Shown here: one piece after another, positions 44,249 to 55,855 of the stretch | Layout of the letters: every line of letters starts with the position of its first letter | Numbering within the stretch: the stretch's first letter is position 1 | DNA from: Adiantum capillus-veneris | Taxonomy: Eukaryota; Streptophyta; Polypodiopsida; Polypodiales; Pteridaceae | Assembly: GCA_014529385.2 (NCBI GenBank) | Contig: CM043953.1 | Coordinates: 109,250,549-109,314,548, forward strand | DNA length: 64,000 nucleotides | Direction of reading: 5' to 3' | Position numbers and translations under genes: made by a program | Notes under the pieces: generated by a model | The model's input: the letters and a program-made list of their open reading frames with translations, nothing else | Told to the model about the DNA's origin: nothing | Database searches by the model: none

Positions 44249-47200
44249 TTGTCCAAATTCACAAAAATTAAAACAGTAATTTCCAAAGAGAGAGCATATA
44301 CAAGATTGTTGTTTGTCTGAAGTAAGAAATTCTGTAGAATACATAAAGTTCTTCAAGGGAGGATAAAAGGTCCAACCAAAAGTCAGTTCATCTAACCTGT
44401 AGGTATTGTTAAACAAATGTTGAAAAGCATACTGTATTAAACATTTTGGAGTAAACAAATCAAAAATTTGATTCGAAAAGTGGCAATGAACAAATCGCTT
44501 CTTTAGATTATCTTCCTTGCACAAAAACATCTTTCCAAAAGCAGTCCGATTGATCTGAAAGAGCAATATAATTAAAGAGTTAAACATTTGCTTGATAGGG
44601 AGATTCTTCCCTCTTCCTTTGGCATAGCTTCTAGCTTTACTACATCCTTCCGAGGACCCTGGAGTAGATGAAGGGGACAAGAAAGAGGTGATAGAGTGTG
44701 AAGCAGAACTAGTTAACAAAGGCCTTTTAAGGTTGGGAGACTCTTCTACATCAAGTGAAGGTTTGAGAAGGGATAAGATATGTTTAATGCCTTTAGAAGC
44801 ACTTAGATTTCAAAGCAGATGACTAGGTGCATCTAATTTCAGCTCTTTCAGAGCCTCATACATGAAATTCCTAAAGTGAAGATAAGCGATTTGGACTCGC
44901 ACAGCTTCCTTAGCTTGATCACCAAGCCAAGAAAAAATCATACAGAGAAAATGGTCCTGTGTGTGTGATGGGAAGAGGTCCTCTAGATGGTTGAGGAGGA
45001 ACCAAATTTCATGATCAAACCATAGGATGTTGCTTTCACAGTCATCTTTTGCATCTAAAGCTTTGCAAGCACATTTGATGTAGGGGTGGTAGGTGTTCCA
45101 GATTGATTCAGAATAGAATTCACTACTCTGTTTAGAAAAGGTCATTTTCCCCTTGGTTCTTATAACATAAATTCCAGGCAGGACAGGGCATTTTCTGGAA
45201 TCCAATAAGTGCATACTAAAATGTGCTTTTATGACATCACCTTTGTCCAAGAATTGAACTCCTTTGAGGGTCTCCAAGTGACAGTCTTCACTAGTGGAGT
45301 CTGGTAGGGCTGCAAGAAAAACCCAGGTCTCGATTAAGATGGGTTCCACAAAAGCTTTATTCTGAAGCTCCCAAAGTTGATGGTCAAGCTCAATTCCTTC
45401 AACGGCAATCTGCCTCGATGGGAGGAAGGGAAAACATTTTGAGACTTTCAGAACCATATCCACTAGAGATGTTTCACTAAACGAGCTGAGTCCTTGTTGA
45501 AATCTTTTAACTGCTTCCAAAGTAGCGTCATCCCTACAGAAGAGGCCTTTTGGAGACTTAGCAGGATCAAATGATTTAGTGGTAGCAAAACAAGAAGCAA
45601 GGCCACAAAGTTTCCTGATAAAGTTAGAAAGGTCGGCTCCCTTAGCCAAGAACTGTAAAAGATCTGATTTATGACTTATTTCAATGGCAGAAAGGTTAGA
45701 AGCCAACTTCTAAAGATGAAGTATTCCTTCTTTTGTCTCGGCAACCAGATTGGAAAGGATTAGTACCCAGTCTTTAAAGGTTAACAGATTCATGATAGAG
45801 TCATGGGTTTCTGTAACCTTTGAGAATTGGTTGAGGAGAGAAATGGCCAAAGGATCTTGGATAAGTTTAATCACAAGCAGGGATGCCAAGGAAAAGGGTA
45901 GGGTGGAAAGGTCAAGAGCAGTCGTCATGACAGGGACAATCTAAATTCAGAATAAGAGTATAATTAAAATCTAAAAGAGGAGTTGGTAGGTAATCCATCT
46001 CTAAAGCCGACCAAGACAAAGGTCATAGCGGTTGTGTGGGATACCCCCTACCCTAGAAAATCCATTTGCAAGCCGTATCTCCTAAGGATAGAAATCCTGC
46101 AGACTAGGTCCTGGTGCCCTAGGTCTAACAAAACCAAGAGCACCCATGTGCTTAAGGAGAGAGAGTTTAAACTATTATCATTATACATAACACATGAGAC
46201 AAACCACAAAGACCATGGCCTACAATTCATAGTACAAAATCATGTATTTATTTAGACAGCAATTCCAAACAAATACATCTTAGTATTAGGCCATAATAGA
46301 GGAAAGAAGGTCCTGATTAGTGTGACAGTATAAATGTACAGCATTCCATCTTCTCAAACAACATCCAAGGAAAGGACACCCTTACCTGCATCCATAGTGA
46401 GTGGCATAAAATGGTAACCATCTTTTTGCAACATTTGTCAGCCTACTCAACGTCCTCTTCCTCATATGTGTATATATTTTTCTACGCTATTAAGTTATCT
46501 AGAGTAAATTCCCCCTCTTTGTTTAACCTTTGTGGCGACACATACATTATACTCTTCTCAAAAATGTCACCTTAGTCATATATTTATATTACCACCCTTT
46601 TCTTTTTTGCTTTGTAAATAGAATAAGCATACAATAACCAACTATATACCCCCAAACTTTCTTACCTCTTTTGAATTAGTAGTAGAAAAATAATATATCC
46701 ATCTTCCACCCCATATAGATAAATTCCCATGGAAATCAACTCTCCACTTGACTTTACCAAAGATTATGGTCCCTCTCTACAAGTCTTCTATGCCCCCTAC
46801 ATAGGTGGCCCAATATCTCTTAAGAATATACATATAGCTTTTCTCCTTTCAAAAAGACTCCAATTGTATATTCTTTTCACAAGCAAATAATATTGGGCCC
46901 TCCTCTATTTGTTTAAGCATCATAGCCTTTTGAAAAAGCATGATTCCCCTTGGATGCATACAAGCAAAGGGCCCATACAAGAAGACTTGGAAGCAAAAGG
47001 TTCCCTAGCCTAGTGTGGACCTCCCAAACCGAATTCCTTGGTGCATGGGCGTGAAGAATAGTCCAAATTCATATCAAACATGTTGAGAAGGTCAATTTTG
47101 CCTTTTGAAGCATGTCATTCCGAGCTACAGGTAAAAAGTTATGGTCAAAATAGTGTAAATCTGTCAGATTCACAGCAAAAGGGAACTGTAAATCAAGTAA

Positions 47201-47449
47201 ATCAAGAGGGTGAGATCTTATTTTTCCCCTACTCATCTTCTAGAAGAGCAATGAGTGTTCAAGGTCACTTGCATGTGATGGGACCAACCTAAAGATGCTT
47301 TCTAAATGCCAAGACAGACAAGTTGAGATACCCTGCAGGAGCCACCCATAGGGCCTCATGGTGGGGCCCACCTACATAATGCACCCCTATGGAGCCTTCA
47401 CGGTCTAAAATGATATTTTTGGTGAATAAATAGTCCCTTTTATGTCCAA

Positions 47450-47900
47450 TATTCAATGAGTGGTCAAAGGACACTTAATTAGGTCTAATCACTTACTCTA
47501 ATTAAGTGTAGCATAATCCCACTCCTACACAACTATAAATAGCCCCCCTTGGAGAGACTCAAGGACACACACCTATATTTTCAACTTCATGTTGTTTCTT
47601 GATCAATAGTAGAGAAAACCCCAACTCTCCCTCTTTCACATCCTCCCTCCTAACCTTCCTCTTTGGAGGAAGTGCAACTCTATTCTCCACTCTTTCCATT
47701 CTACAATCTCTTACTCCATCAACCCAATAAATCATTTGTAGCACCTCAATAACTTGTAAATACATCATTATCTCTCTCATGGTTATATTAATGATCATGA
47801 AATCATCTTCAAAACTTTCAAGTGTCACAATTCGTGATGGTTAGCAAGTCGGTCCTCCCCTTAAAAGGTGTGCGAGAAATCAAGTAAGTGTTCTATTCTC
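47450..47900 (+). promoter_or_regulatory. Promoter-like block: TATA box, CT-rich leader, splice-donor-like site
   Basis: CTATAAATAGCCCCCC at about 47531-47546 is a good plant TATA box. It is preceded by an AT-rich imperfect palindrome (ACTTAATTAGG ... CTAATTAAGTG, about 47472-47507) and followed by a pyrimidine-rich stretch like a 5' leader. Near 47882 is ATCAAGTAAGTG, a donor-like sequence. No coding frame follows, so it may serve a non-coding RNA, a decayed gene, or be part of an unrecognised LTR. Confidence 0.35.
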
Positions 47901-48898
47901 AATTTACCATTGGTTTGTTTCTCCACACTTATTCAATTGGTCTAAAGAAATTTCTCACTCCAACTCTCTTTTGCTTCATTACATATGCATGTGGCTACCT
48001 CTCATGGTGATTTTATTTGTGTCACGGTATTGCATAGATGGAGATGAGCTCTCTATGCAAAGTGTGTTAGTTTGATGTAAGTGATTCTCTTGTGTGTTTG
48101 AGAGGCAAGTCTTGTGTGCATGATTTTTTATGAGTGCTTGAGAGAGGAAGAGTTTTGGATGTATTATGGGTATTCTTATGGGGAGAAGGTGAATGCTATT
48201 CCACAAATTGCATATTTCATTTTGATGCACGGCATTGGGTTGCATAATCGTTGATGGTGTTCAAGTGTCCAAAGTGTATATAGAGTAAGGGGGTTTTCAA
48301 AGTGTGTTGCTTGAGTGGGTGAGTGCAAGTGTCATTTTGATTGGTTTCCTTCTCCACTCCCAAAAGAAGGTGGTGCCCCAAGTAGTGTGCGTACCTCTTT
48401 ACGAACATTTTGTGAGGGTAGGCCCATTGGTTTGGGTTTAGAGGCCCCATTTCAAAAAAGCTCGCCCTCAATAGTAAGAAAACAAACTAGTCGTTAGTTC
48501 TCAAACCGCATAACACGCAACTGGGGTGACCTAGTTGTCATCCATGTCACCTTGGTACTAACCAAAGGAGAAATTCATGTTGTTAAAATTATAGTGATGT
48601 GTAATAGCCTTCTCAACCCATGAATTCTATAAACAGATCATCAAAGTGTTAGGTCCAATTATCAGATCTGTACAATCCGCACCCCAATGCAAAGTATTAA
48701 AGCAACATTCCTTTATTCCAATGTGAAATAAAGCTCAAATCTTTCCAATTTGACATAAATTATCAATTGAAAAAGCTCTTAATCCCATAACCCCATCTGT
48801 CATCTTAAATTTCATTTTAGAAAGCTTATTGTAGTAAGTCAATGTGTTTTTGAAGTCATAATACTCTTTAAATCAACACCTGATCTGCAAATATCAAC

Positions 48899-49022
48899 TA
48901 TTAGAGTTAGTAGTTATCATTCCCATCCAGGCAATAACCTCAAAAAGCCAATTGAGGCCATATTAGAGTTAGTAGTTATCATTCCCATCCAGGCAATAAC
49001 CTCAAAAAGCCAATTGAGGCCA
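48899..49022. repeat. 62-bp exact tandem duplication
   Basis: Two adjacent, apparently identical 62-bp units (48899-48960 and 48961-49022), each containing TTAGAGTTAGTAGTTATCAT and CAATTGAGGCCA. Looser relatives of the core (GGTCAGCAGTTGGCATCCCC at about 49563, GGTCAGTAGTAGGCAACCCC at about 49894) lie downstream. Exact identity points to a recent duplication. Confidence 0.92.
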
Positions 49023-51412
49023 TATTCCAGTGAAGTTTAGGCCGAAAAAAGCCCGTAAAACCCGGATATAGAGACAGATAAATACACATAAGGCTCGAGA
49101 ATATTGTATCGACAGATATTACAAGAGATATCGTACCGATCAGTATTTTTAGTCGAACACCACCTCCTCTGCAAAAAAAAAATGATTAGATCCAATCACT
49201 TGGCATTCCATCCTAGCTATAATGTGGAAGGCCCGCCAGCTTAATAACGTTATACCATATCTAGGTCAAACAAGAGCCCATATAGACCATATAGAGGAGA
49301 AATGAATAAGCATAAACAGTTTATAGTAACCTAAAATGATCGGATAAATGACCAAACCAAACCATATGCGGGGTTGAATACAGTCCATTTATCCCAGATG
49401 AAGCAAAATCCATAAATCAAGCATCAACTAAATTCATCTATTGCTGGTATACCCAGCAACAACAGGTATGATCACCTGCAATGAACAACTAGTTATAAAT
49501 CGAAAAGCAGTTTCTAGTACCTCACAGCCCATCATCTACTTTGAAAAAACATCAATGATTAGGGTCAGCAGTTGGCATCCCCAATTGGTATACATTATTG
49601 GGAGGAAAATCTGTGCTAAATGAATAATCCAGCTAAGTGAACCTATACCAGGCCTTAAAAAAACCATATATAAAAATTATCCAGTACATAGAATACATTC
49701 ATGATTATTTTGTGAGTAAGCATAGTATCATGTCATTAATCCCAACAAAAAGGGAAGATCAACAGTAAGAGATAAGCTAGCAATCAGGTCTTCAAGCTAA
49801 ACAAATCATGAATTATTGTAAATGACTACCAATAACTTATTGGTTTGTAGTAAATTTTGGCCCAACATCTGATCCAGTCACGGCCATGATACGGGTCAGT
49901 AGTAGGCAACCCCAGCCCAGCATAAACCATTCGAAGGCCGGCTGACGCTTTATTTCAATATACAGAGAGAGTAGCACAAATATACACTCTTATACATCAG
50001 GAAGAGAATGGGGTCTAGGAGGGCCTCTTTATTTGGCAGTTTAAGGGAGTCAAAGCTCTAGTATTAAGAAAGCAATCAATCGATAGCTTTTGAATTCAAA
50101 CAAGCAAAATGGCTAGTTTATTTGAATTTAATTCTTCCCTCCAAAATGAAATTCAAAATCTAGCGGGCAAAACTATATCATGTAACATATCTACGAAAAG
50201 AGCTTGGCGTATAGATTACCAATCTATAATCTTCGCTCAAATGGGAGATCATATGTAGGAGTTATGGAAGGCCAAAAATCATAAAATTGTCCCCCCCTTT
50301 TTGGGGAAAAAATTCATCCTTTGACCATTCTTACACCTCTCTTACACACCCACCATTCTTGCACACATGGCATGCACCTATTTGTCAAAATGTTAATCAC
50401 CTCCATAATGTCATGGCAAATAAAGAGGCCCTCCTAGACCTCATCCTCTTCCTAATGAAGGCCGAAAACCAGTCCTTTTTGCCCAGATATACTAAATTCC
50501 TGTATCCGAGTCTAACCCCTGCTCATTATGTGAGTCCTAGCAAATGTTCTGTTGATAAAACCAGCAAGCAAACAAAGAAAGAGCAACAGTAAGAGATTAG
50601 TCAGTCTCAAGCCTCAACATTATGTGTTCTTGCTAATAGTTATCAATACCATTTGAAAACAGCTCATACTATCCAAATATATCAATAATACCACCCATTG
50701 AGAGAGCAAGACCATACCATGCCTTATATAAAAAAAGGGACTAAAGCTTTAATGTGTTTTGAAGTAATATATTCAGACTCATCTCTGTAGTATCCCTTTG
50801 CTAGGGACCATTACTTTGAAGACAACCAAGTAGCATTTCGTACACAAAGAATAACAATGTAGAGTATGCACAAAATGAATACACACACACCCTTGCAGAA
50901 TGAAAACCAAGTGAGCATATAGCTCACCTTATAAAGCATTTCCACCTCCACCTATCATGATTGTAGCTCACTGTAGAGCCTATATATGGAAGGAAAGCTC
51001 ACGGCAATAGGGTTGTATTCAATATCCACCATTTCCACACAGTACAGAGCGGCGCTCTAGCCTCATTAATCCCCAAATATAGCCTGTGAGGGGGGGGTGT
51101 ATTCATCCCAGTCACATATCGTCAGATCCCTCAAAGCGCCCTCATCGAACAGGGTATTGCAAATAGGGTTATTCCATTTTTCTACTTATGATAGAGTTTC
51201 TAAAAATGGCCCTATATAAATATAAGTGGCAGCTCATGCCTCATCCCCACGTGGTGGGGTATAGAGTAAGCCTCTTTAGGTGAGTGGTAGCATTCTACAA
51301 TTACAAGAGAGCATGGTATATTTTTGTCAAGTGATAGAGTTATGAGATAAATCAATGTTTAAGGCAAACCCGAGGGTTACAATGTGGTAGATACAATAAA
51401 AAGTCCAATCCA

Positions 51413-51414
<2 letters not shown>

Positions 51415-51448
<34 letters not shown>
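51415..51448. repeat. (GA)n microsatellite, about 34 bp
   Basis: A simple GA tract outside any recognised element. Confidence 0.95.
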
Positions 51449-51451
<3 letters not shown>

Positions 51452-51799
51452 GATGCCAATGTTGGGCCCTTACACTACTCGCAAGGTAAGAGGAGAGTGA
51501 TTGAAGGCACCCAACTATACAACAGGGCTTATCTTTCCTCTTATTTAAGAGGATTGCATCTACTTGAAATGGTTTTTTTGTTTTGGTTTTCATGGAAAGC
51601 TGAGTAGTTTTGCTATGTTTCTAAAATTCCTTTGGACCTTGTGCAACTTAGCTATCTCATCCCACCTTTTTGGTCTCACCTTCAATAGATCAACTAAATG
51701 GCACGCTGCAAGTCATAGAGGCTGATATCAAAGCGTATGAATTTGTCGTTTCTTGCTCTTCCATTTCCCCAACAGTCGTCCTTATATCCGGGGTGTGTC

Positions 51800-52446
51800 T
51801 CAATCTATAAATATCACTCCATTTGTGTAAGAACATATTGACCGCATCCTTGTTGCGATCACGCTCTTCCCCGTGAAACTCAAGAATGGTGATATTCTTA
51901 AGTAATGCATTGCTACCTTCTGATCTTCTGCGATACTTGTCTCTTGGACTCCTTGAGTCGTGCGAGATTGGTTCCCTTGAACCGTGCCACTTGTGGCTCC
52001 TTGAGTTGTTTGTGAATTCATAAATTTCACAAGTAACTCTGTAAGATTGGTAACATTTGCATTGAGTACAGAGAGGTTTCTTTCAAGTATGCTTTGGTGA
52101 TGTTCCAAAGTCTTGAAAGAAGCCATATCTACAAGCCCATGATCTCCTAGATCATCATCATCATGCATATTAGTGTCAGCAGCACCCGTAGTGCCCTAAT
52201 TTTGATCTACGTGCTCAAAATCAAACGTGTGTGTAGGTGGGATATCCTCATTGGCCATGGTAAACACACACTAATGCAAAGAGAGAAAAAGAAACGACAA
52301 CTTGTACCTTGAGAAATGGAAGTATTTGTGTTTTGTATGCTCCGCGATTTGCGTTGCATGCGAACCTCGCCTTGCGGGAATTTGAGCGCTTTACTTGTAG
52401 TTCCTTGTAAGAACACCTTTGATGATTCTTCACAAAAACTCGTCAT
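51800..52446 (-). pseudogene. Gypsy gag N-terminal fragment beside the C-type LTR
   Basis: Downstream (minus) of the primer site at 52495-52506 a gag-like region starts near 52259 with MANEDIPPTHTFDFEHVD. The clearest block (51800-52168) has an acidic start, a coiled coil (LEHHQSILERNLSVLNANVT), a Thr/Gln-rich linker and then RISPFLSF, the entry to a capsid domain. This is the normal N-terminal layout of chromodomain gypsy gag. The rest of the element is not seen at lower coordinates. Fossil fragment. Confidence 0.6.
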
Positions 52447-52494
52447 TTTTGTGAAGGCTTTTCTTCACTTTGAAGCTACCGCCTCCCAAAAATA

Positions 52495-52506
52495 GCTCTG
52501 ATATCA
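52495..52506 (-). other. Primer binding site next to the C-type LTR
   Basis: Minus strand TGATATCAGAGC, one change from TGGTATCAGAGC, separated from the LTR by one base. It shows that this LTR also acts as a 5' LTR for the fragment at 51800-52446. Confidence 0.75.
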
Positions 52507-53061
52507 GTGAAAGGACGGTGGTAATGCGTGTGCTAGTCTCCACCCAACCGTGCTATTTTATAGCCTCCCCCTAGCGTACACACTGTCCGGCCGTGCCGGT
52601 GGCCTTGCCCATAGGACCCATGTCCTTACATTAGATTTGGTATAATACAAGCTTTGTGTTCCTTGAGACCTTGATGGTGAAATGAAGATAGAGAGCTTCA
52701 TACACCACAATTATGCCTGTAACTTAGCTAAATGAAAGCTTTAACTTGTCCCTAGCCTTAGTCCCAAGACCTCAAACACCTTCGAAGGTGGAGAGAGCTA
52801 GGAGTGAATGAGGGTAGGGAAGAGGAGGAAGAAGCATTCTTGCGAGAAATAAATAGCTCCTTAATTATCATCACTCTTGTTTCTTAGCATAGCATAATAG
52901 CATAGTAATGATGATCAATAAGATGACAAGCTTAAGCATGGAAGCGTGGATCTTGGTTGGATTTGCATTCCATAGTTAAGAGTGCTGGTGTAGGCTCTCA
53001 ACTTCTCAACAAGCTTGGAGAAGGAGATGAAGTTCTTGCACTTAGCACTTCACACAATGAG

Positions 53062-53064
<3 letters not shown>

Positions 53065-53129
<65 letters not shown>
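53065..53129. repeat. (GT)n microsatellite inside the C LTR
   Basis: About 65 bp of GT, preceded by ATGAGAGA and followed by GGGAGAGAG. LTR E has GA tracts in the same place. Confidence 0.97.
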
Positions 53130-53131
<2 letters not shown>

Positions 53132-53529
53132 AGAGAGTATACCCAAGTCAAGCTAGCCCTCTACTTGCATAGTCGACCCCCTCCTCTAGATCATGCTTGT
53201 GGCTCATTGGGTCTCTCAAGACTAGCCAATCACAAGCCTTGGTCACAACTAGCAATAGAGCTAGCCTTTGGACAAGTGTCCTCTTTGCCCCTTTGATAAA
53301 GGGGGCTTGATAAATGCTTAAACAATTAATCTAAGGGTCAACCAATATGCTTTAGGCACACCATGAGGGAAACCCAGCTAGGGGCTTGACATGTGTCCCT
53401 TTTGACTCTTTGAGCAAGAGGTGCCCTTTGGATGAGGGAGTGGTCACTCAACCACATCCCCTACTCTCATGGATCGCCCCTTCCTTTTTAGGCCTTGCTT
53501 TGACTTCAAGTACCTCAAGCACCTTAGGC

Positions 53530-53695
53530 CCCAAGTACCTTAAGCATTTCAAGCACCTTAATCATCAAGCATGACAAGAACCTTAAGCACCTTAGTCAGC
53601 AAGCACGACAAGCACCTCAAGCACATTAGTCAGCAAGCACGACAAGCACCTCAATCACCTAGACAACAAGCACGACAAGCACCTCAAGCTTGGTC
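53530..53695. repeat. Imperfect minisatellite inside the C LTR
   Basis: About five degenerate units of roughly 33-36 bp built on AGTCAGCAAGCACGACAAGC and CACCTCAAGCAC. It is not seen in LTR E, so it arose after the two LTR lineages split. Confidence 0.85.
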
Positions 53696-54011
53696 CGGGT
53701 TCCCACCTCAAGCTCAGCCCTAGCTTGCCTAAGGTCCTAGGTCTAAGGACTTTTAACACTAACCTTTGGAGGTCTTTAATGAAGCTAACCCTGAGGTCTT
53801 TCAACCTGAGGTCTTTCAAGCTCCATTAGCTAGTATTTCTCAGTGACATACCATCTCTCAATGGGTCCACCATCTCTCATTTGGACCCATTGACTTTGGT
53901 CTCATGTTGAGATAGATCCATAAGCACATGCCCATATTCTAACTCTTGTTCTCGTTTATTCTCACACATTAAATGGTCAATTTAATATGAGAAAATCATT
54001 TGGGTTAGACA

Positions 54012-54030
54012 TTACCTCTCTCTTGAAATC
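54012..54030 (-). other. Polypurine tract of C
   Basis: Minus strand GATTTCAAGAGAGAGGTAA, ending directly at the 3' LTR. Confidence 0.75.
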
Positions 54031-54389
54031 ATAGTCGTCCTCGACTATGAGGTAGAGGAGATAAAGCCTTAGTGGCATTAGTCTATGTTTTTAAGTGGGT
54101 AGAGGATCCATTTTTACCCTATGACATCATTTCAAGATGGATGACTAATCCATTTAGGGCTTGGGAGACTTAGCTGCAGCAAGCATGTCTGCTCTTGAGT
54201 CCATTTCATTCTCCCAAAGTAGAGTAACAAATTCTACTTGGTGTTTGAGAGACATCGTCATCATAAACATGATTCTAAGCATGCATACTACTTAAATTTG
54301 TGCACAATAAAAAGAGAATTAGTCTGATAAGACAAAAACATTGATCATTCAAAAGAAACATTTACATTTGTTAACTCTAATGTAGCATT

Positions 54390-54578
54390 GTAAGCATTGA
54401 CAAGGTTCATATTATCCTTAAGTTGTATTCCTTGCATCCATCTAGCATCTTAAAAAGGATAATTTTTGAACTTAATAAGATACTGTCGAATGGCTTCGGG
54501 TTGTAGTTGTAGCACCTCTTCTTGATGTTCAATTTTTGGGGGGTCTTCAATAATTGGGTTTGTTGGTGGCTCTCCTTT
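54390..54578 (-). pseudogene. C chromodomain-like tail
   Basis: The minus strand downstream of integrase encodes PKIEHQEEVLQLQPEAIRQY followed by LIKFKNYPF, matching the start of the integrase-linked chromodomain (ILxxR..R......YLVKWKxxP). In chromoviruses this domain directs insertion to marked chromatin. The second half of the domain is less clear in this frame. Fossil. Confidence 0.6.
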
Positions 54579-55441
54579 CTAAGTCTTGAGTAGGCTCACA
54601 TGAAAAGCATTGTGTATGAGCCAATGGTTGGGCAACTTGAGTTGATAAGCCAGGTCATTGATTGGCTTCAAGATTTGAAAGGGAACATAGTATCTTTTTG
54701 CTAATTTAGCATAATACTTTTGATGGCCCATATTGTTTGCCTCAATCGAGCCTTGGGAAACTTGAGTAAGACCCAATCATTTTCTTTGAACGTTAAGGCC
54801 CTCTTGTGCTTATCAGCAGCATCTTTTTGCTTTTGTTGATAGATGCATATAGCCTCCTTAATCTTTTGGAAATATTCTTGTGGGTCACAGCTATACTCAT
54901 CGGCAGCAAAGATCTTCCCATGTACTTTAAGTAGCAAGGGTCTTTTTGGTCTTCCCTCTATGATCTCAAAAGGTGCCTTTCCCATAGTAGTATGGATAGT
55001 ATTATTGTATACATACTCTACAAGAGGTAAGTACTTTTCCCATTGTGAGTGTAGATCTACTTCTGTAACACAAGTCTTTAGTAGATTGAGAATTTTAATA
55101 TTGGCTATCTCACTTTGGCCATCCATTTGTGGGTGATAGGCCAAAGAGAAATTCAATCTTATACCTAGATTTTCAAAGAGACCCTTCCAGAAGTTACTAG
55201 TCATTCTAGGATCTCTATCTCACACAATGGATATTGGAAATCCATGGTGTTTGAAAATATGTGATATGAAGAGGGTTGCAATTTGGTGTGCCTTAAGAGT
55301 CTTTTTGACAAGAATAAAGTGTTCTTTCTTGCTAAACATGTCGACTATTGTCCATATTCCCATATTCCCATGGATAGACTTGAGTAATACAAAGATAAAA
55401 CCTATGGATATACTTTCCCATGGTGAATTAAGAATGGACAA
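54579..55441 (-). pseudogene. C integrase
   Basis: Open blocks at 55220-55441, 54701-55204 and 54579-54776. Visible motifs are PWESISIGFIFVL (first acidic region, WxxIxxDFI-type), TIVDMFSKKEHFI, then LAYHPQMDGQSEIANIKILN with the glutamate region, PLVEYVYNNTIHTTMGKAPF, and a C-terminal KYYAKLAKRYYVPFQILKPI ... IHNAFHVSLLK, the hallmark ending of chromovirus integrase. The enzyme inserts element DNA. Multi-broken fossil. Confidence 0.85.
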
Positions 55442-55855
55442 TGGGTGAAGTAATCCAGGTTGCTTCCCTCTATCATACTTGGTCTTTTGCCAATAGAAAT
55501 ATGTTTCTACTCCTCAAAGAGTAGGTTGAATTCCTCGATGCCCCGCATAGGGAGGATCATAGGATTCATACATGAATTTCTCACGAAGGGAGTGAGTAAC
55601 ACATAGCCTATTTCCATGGAGAAGATAACCATCTTGCAAGATGAATGGTTCCTCTTTCTTTCCTAAGGCAAGGGCTGACATTATATCTTTAAAATGAGGG
55701 TGAGTAGCTTACTCATCTATCATGGAAGATAGATCATTGTGAGTTGATATAGACACTATATTTGCCCTCGGTCGTCACGATAGTGCATTGGCCACTTGAT
55801 TATGATTACCAGCAATGTGAGCAATATGAAAATTAAACTGCAAAAGAAAATTTTC
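55442..55855 (-). pseudogene. C integrase N-terminal remnant
   Basis: Between RNase H and the integrase core, with no long open block. The minus strand shows short traces of pre-integrase sequence, such as a heptad-like FMYESYDPPYAG string near 55545-55580 and a YFYWQKTKYDRGKQ-like string near 55455-55500 (the FxWPxMxxDV region of other elements). Decayed. Confidence 0.5.

Larger units (their letters stand above)
41009..45928 (-). pseudogene. Unidentified host-like coding frame, interrupted by copia A
   Basis: A single minus-strand frame runs from ATG 45928 to 44254, is interrupted by copia A, and closes at the TGA at 41009-41011. It has only two in-frame stops in about 570 codons: TAG near 45707-45709 and TGA near 44807-44809. 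It encodes a mostly helical protein, for example SDLLQFLAKGADLSNFIRKL, VSKCFPFLPSRQIAVEGIEL, WFDHEIWFLLNHLEDLFPSH and LGDQAKEAVRVQIAYLHFRN. I recognise no family and see no retroelement motif. A 3' splice-site-like TTCTGAATTTAG just upstream means 45928 may instead be an internal exon start. It is most likely a host pseudogene or an exon of one; a decayed element protein cannot be excluded. Confidence 0.5.
45929..51799. other. Intergenic-like stretch, no clear gene
   Basis: Almost 6 kb of AT-rich DNA with only short frames on both strands and no domain that I recognise. It contains a promoter-like block (47450-47900), a 62-bp tandem duplication (48899-49022) with loose relatives further right, and a GA tract at 51415-51448. 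Poly-C and poly-G runs lie at about 50288 and 51090. Confidence 0.5.
52508..54011 (-). repeat. LTR of gypsy C (1504 bp), 3' LTR with primer site on the far side
   Basis: Minus strand TGTCTAACCC ... GTCCTTTCA. The purine tract at 54012-54030 identifies it as the 3' LTR of C (body above 54011), while the primer site at 52495-52506 makes it also the 5' LTR of a body below. It carries a (GT)n tract (53065-53129) and a minisatellite (53530-53695). LTR E (about 38944-40255) is a diverged relative. Confidence 0.8.

Noticed and set aside
53015-53296. Frame with a long Cys-Val run
   Set aside because: Translation of the (GT)n tract in the C LTR, not a cysteine-rich peptide gene.
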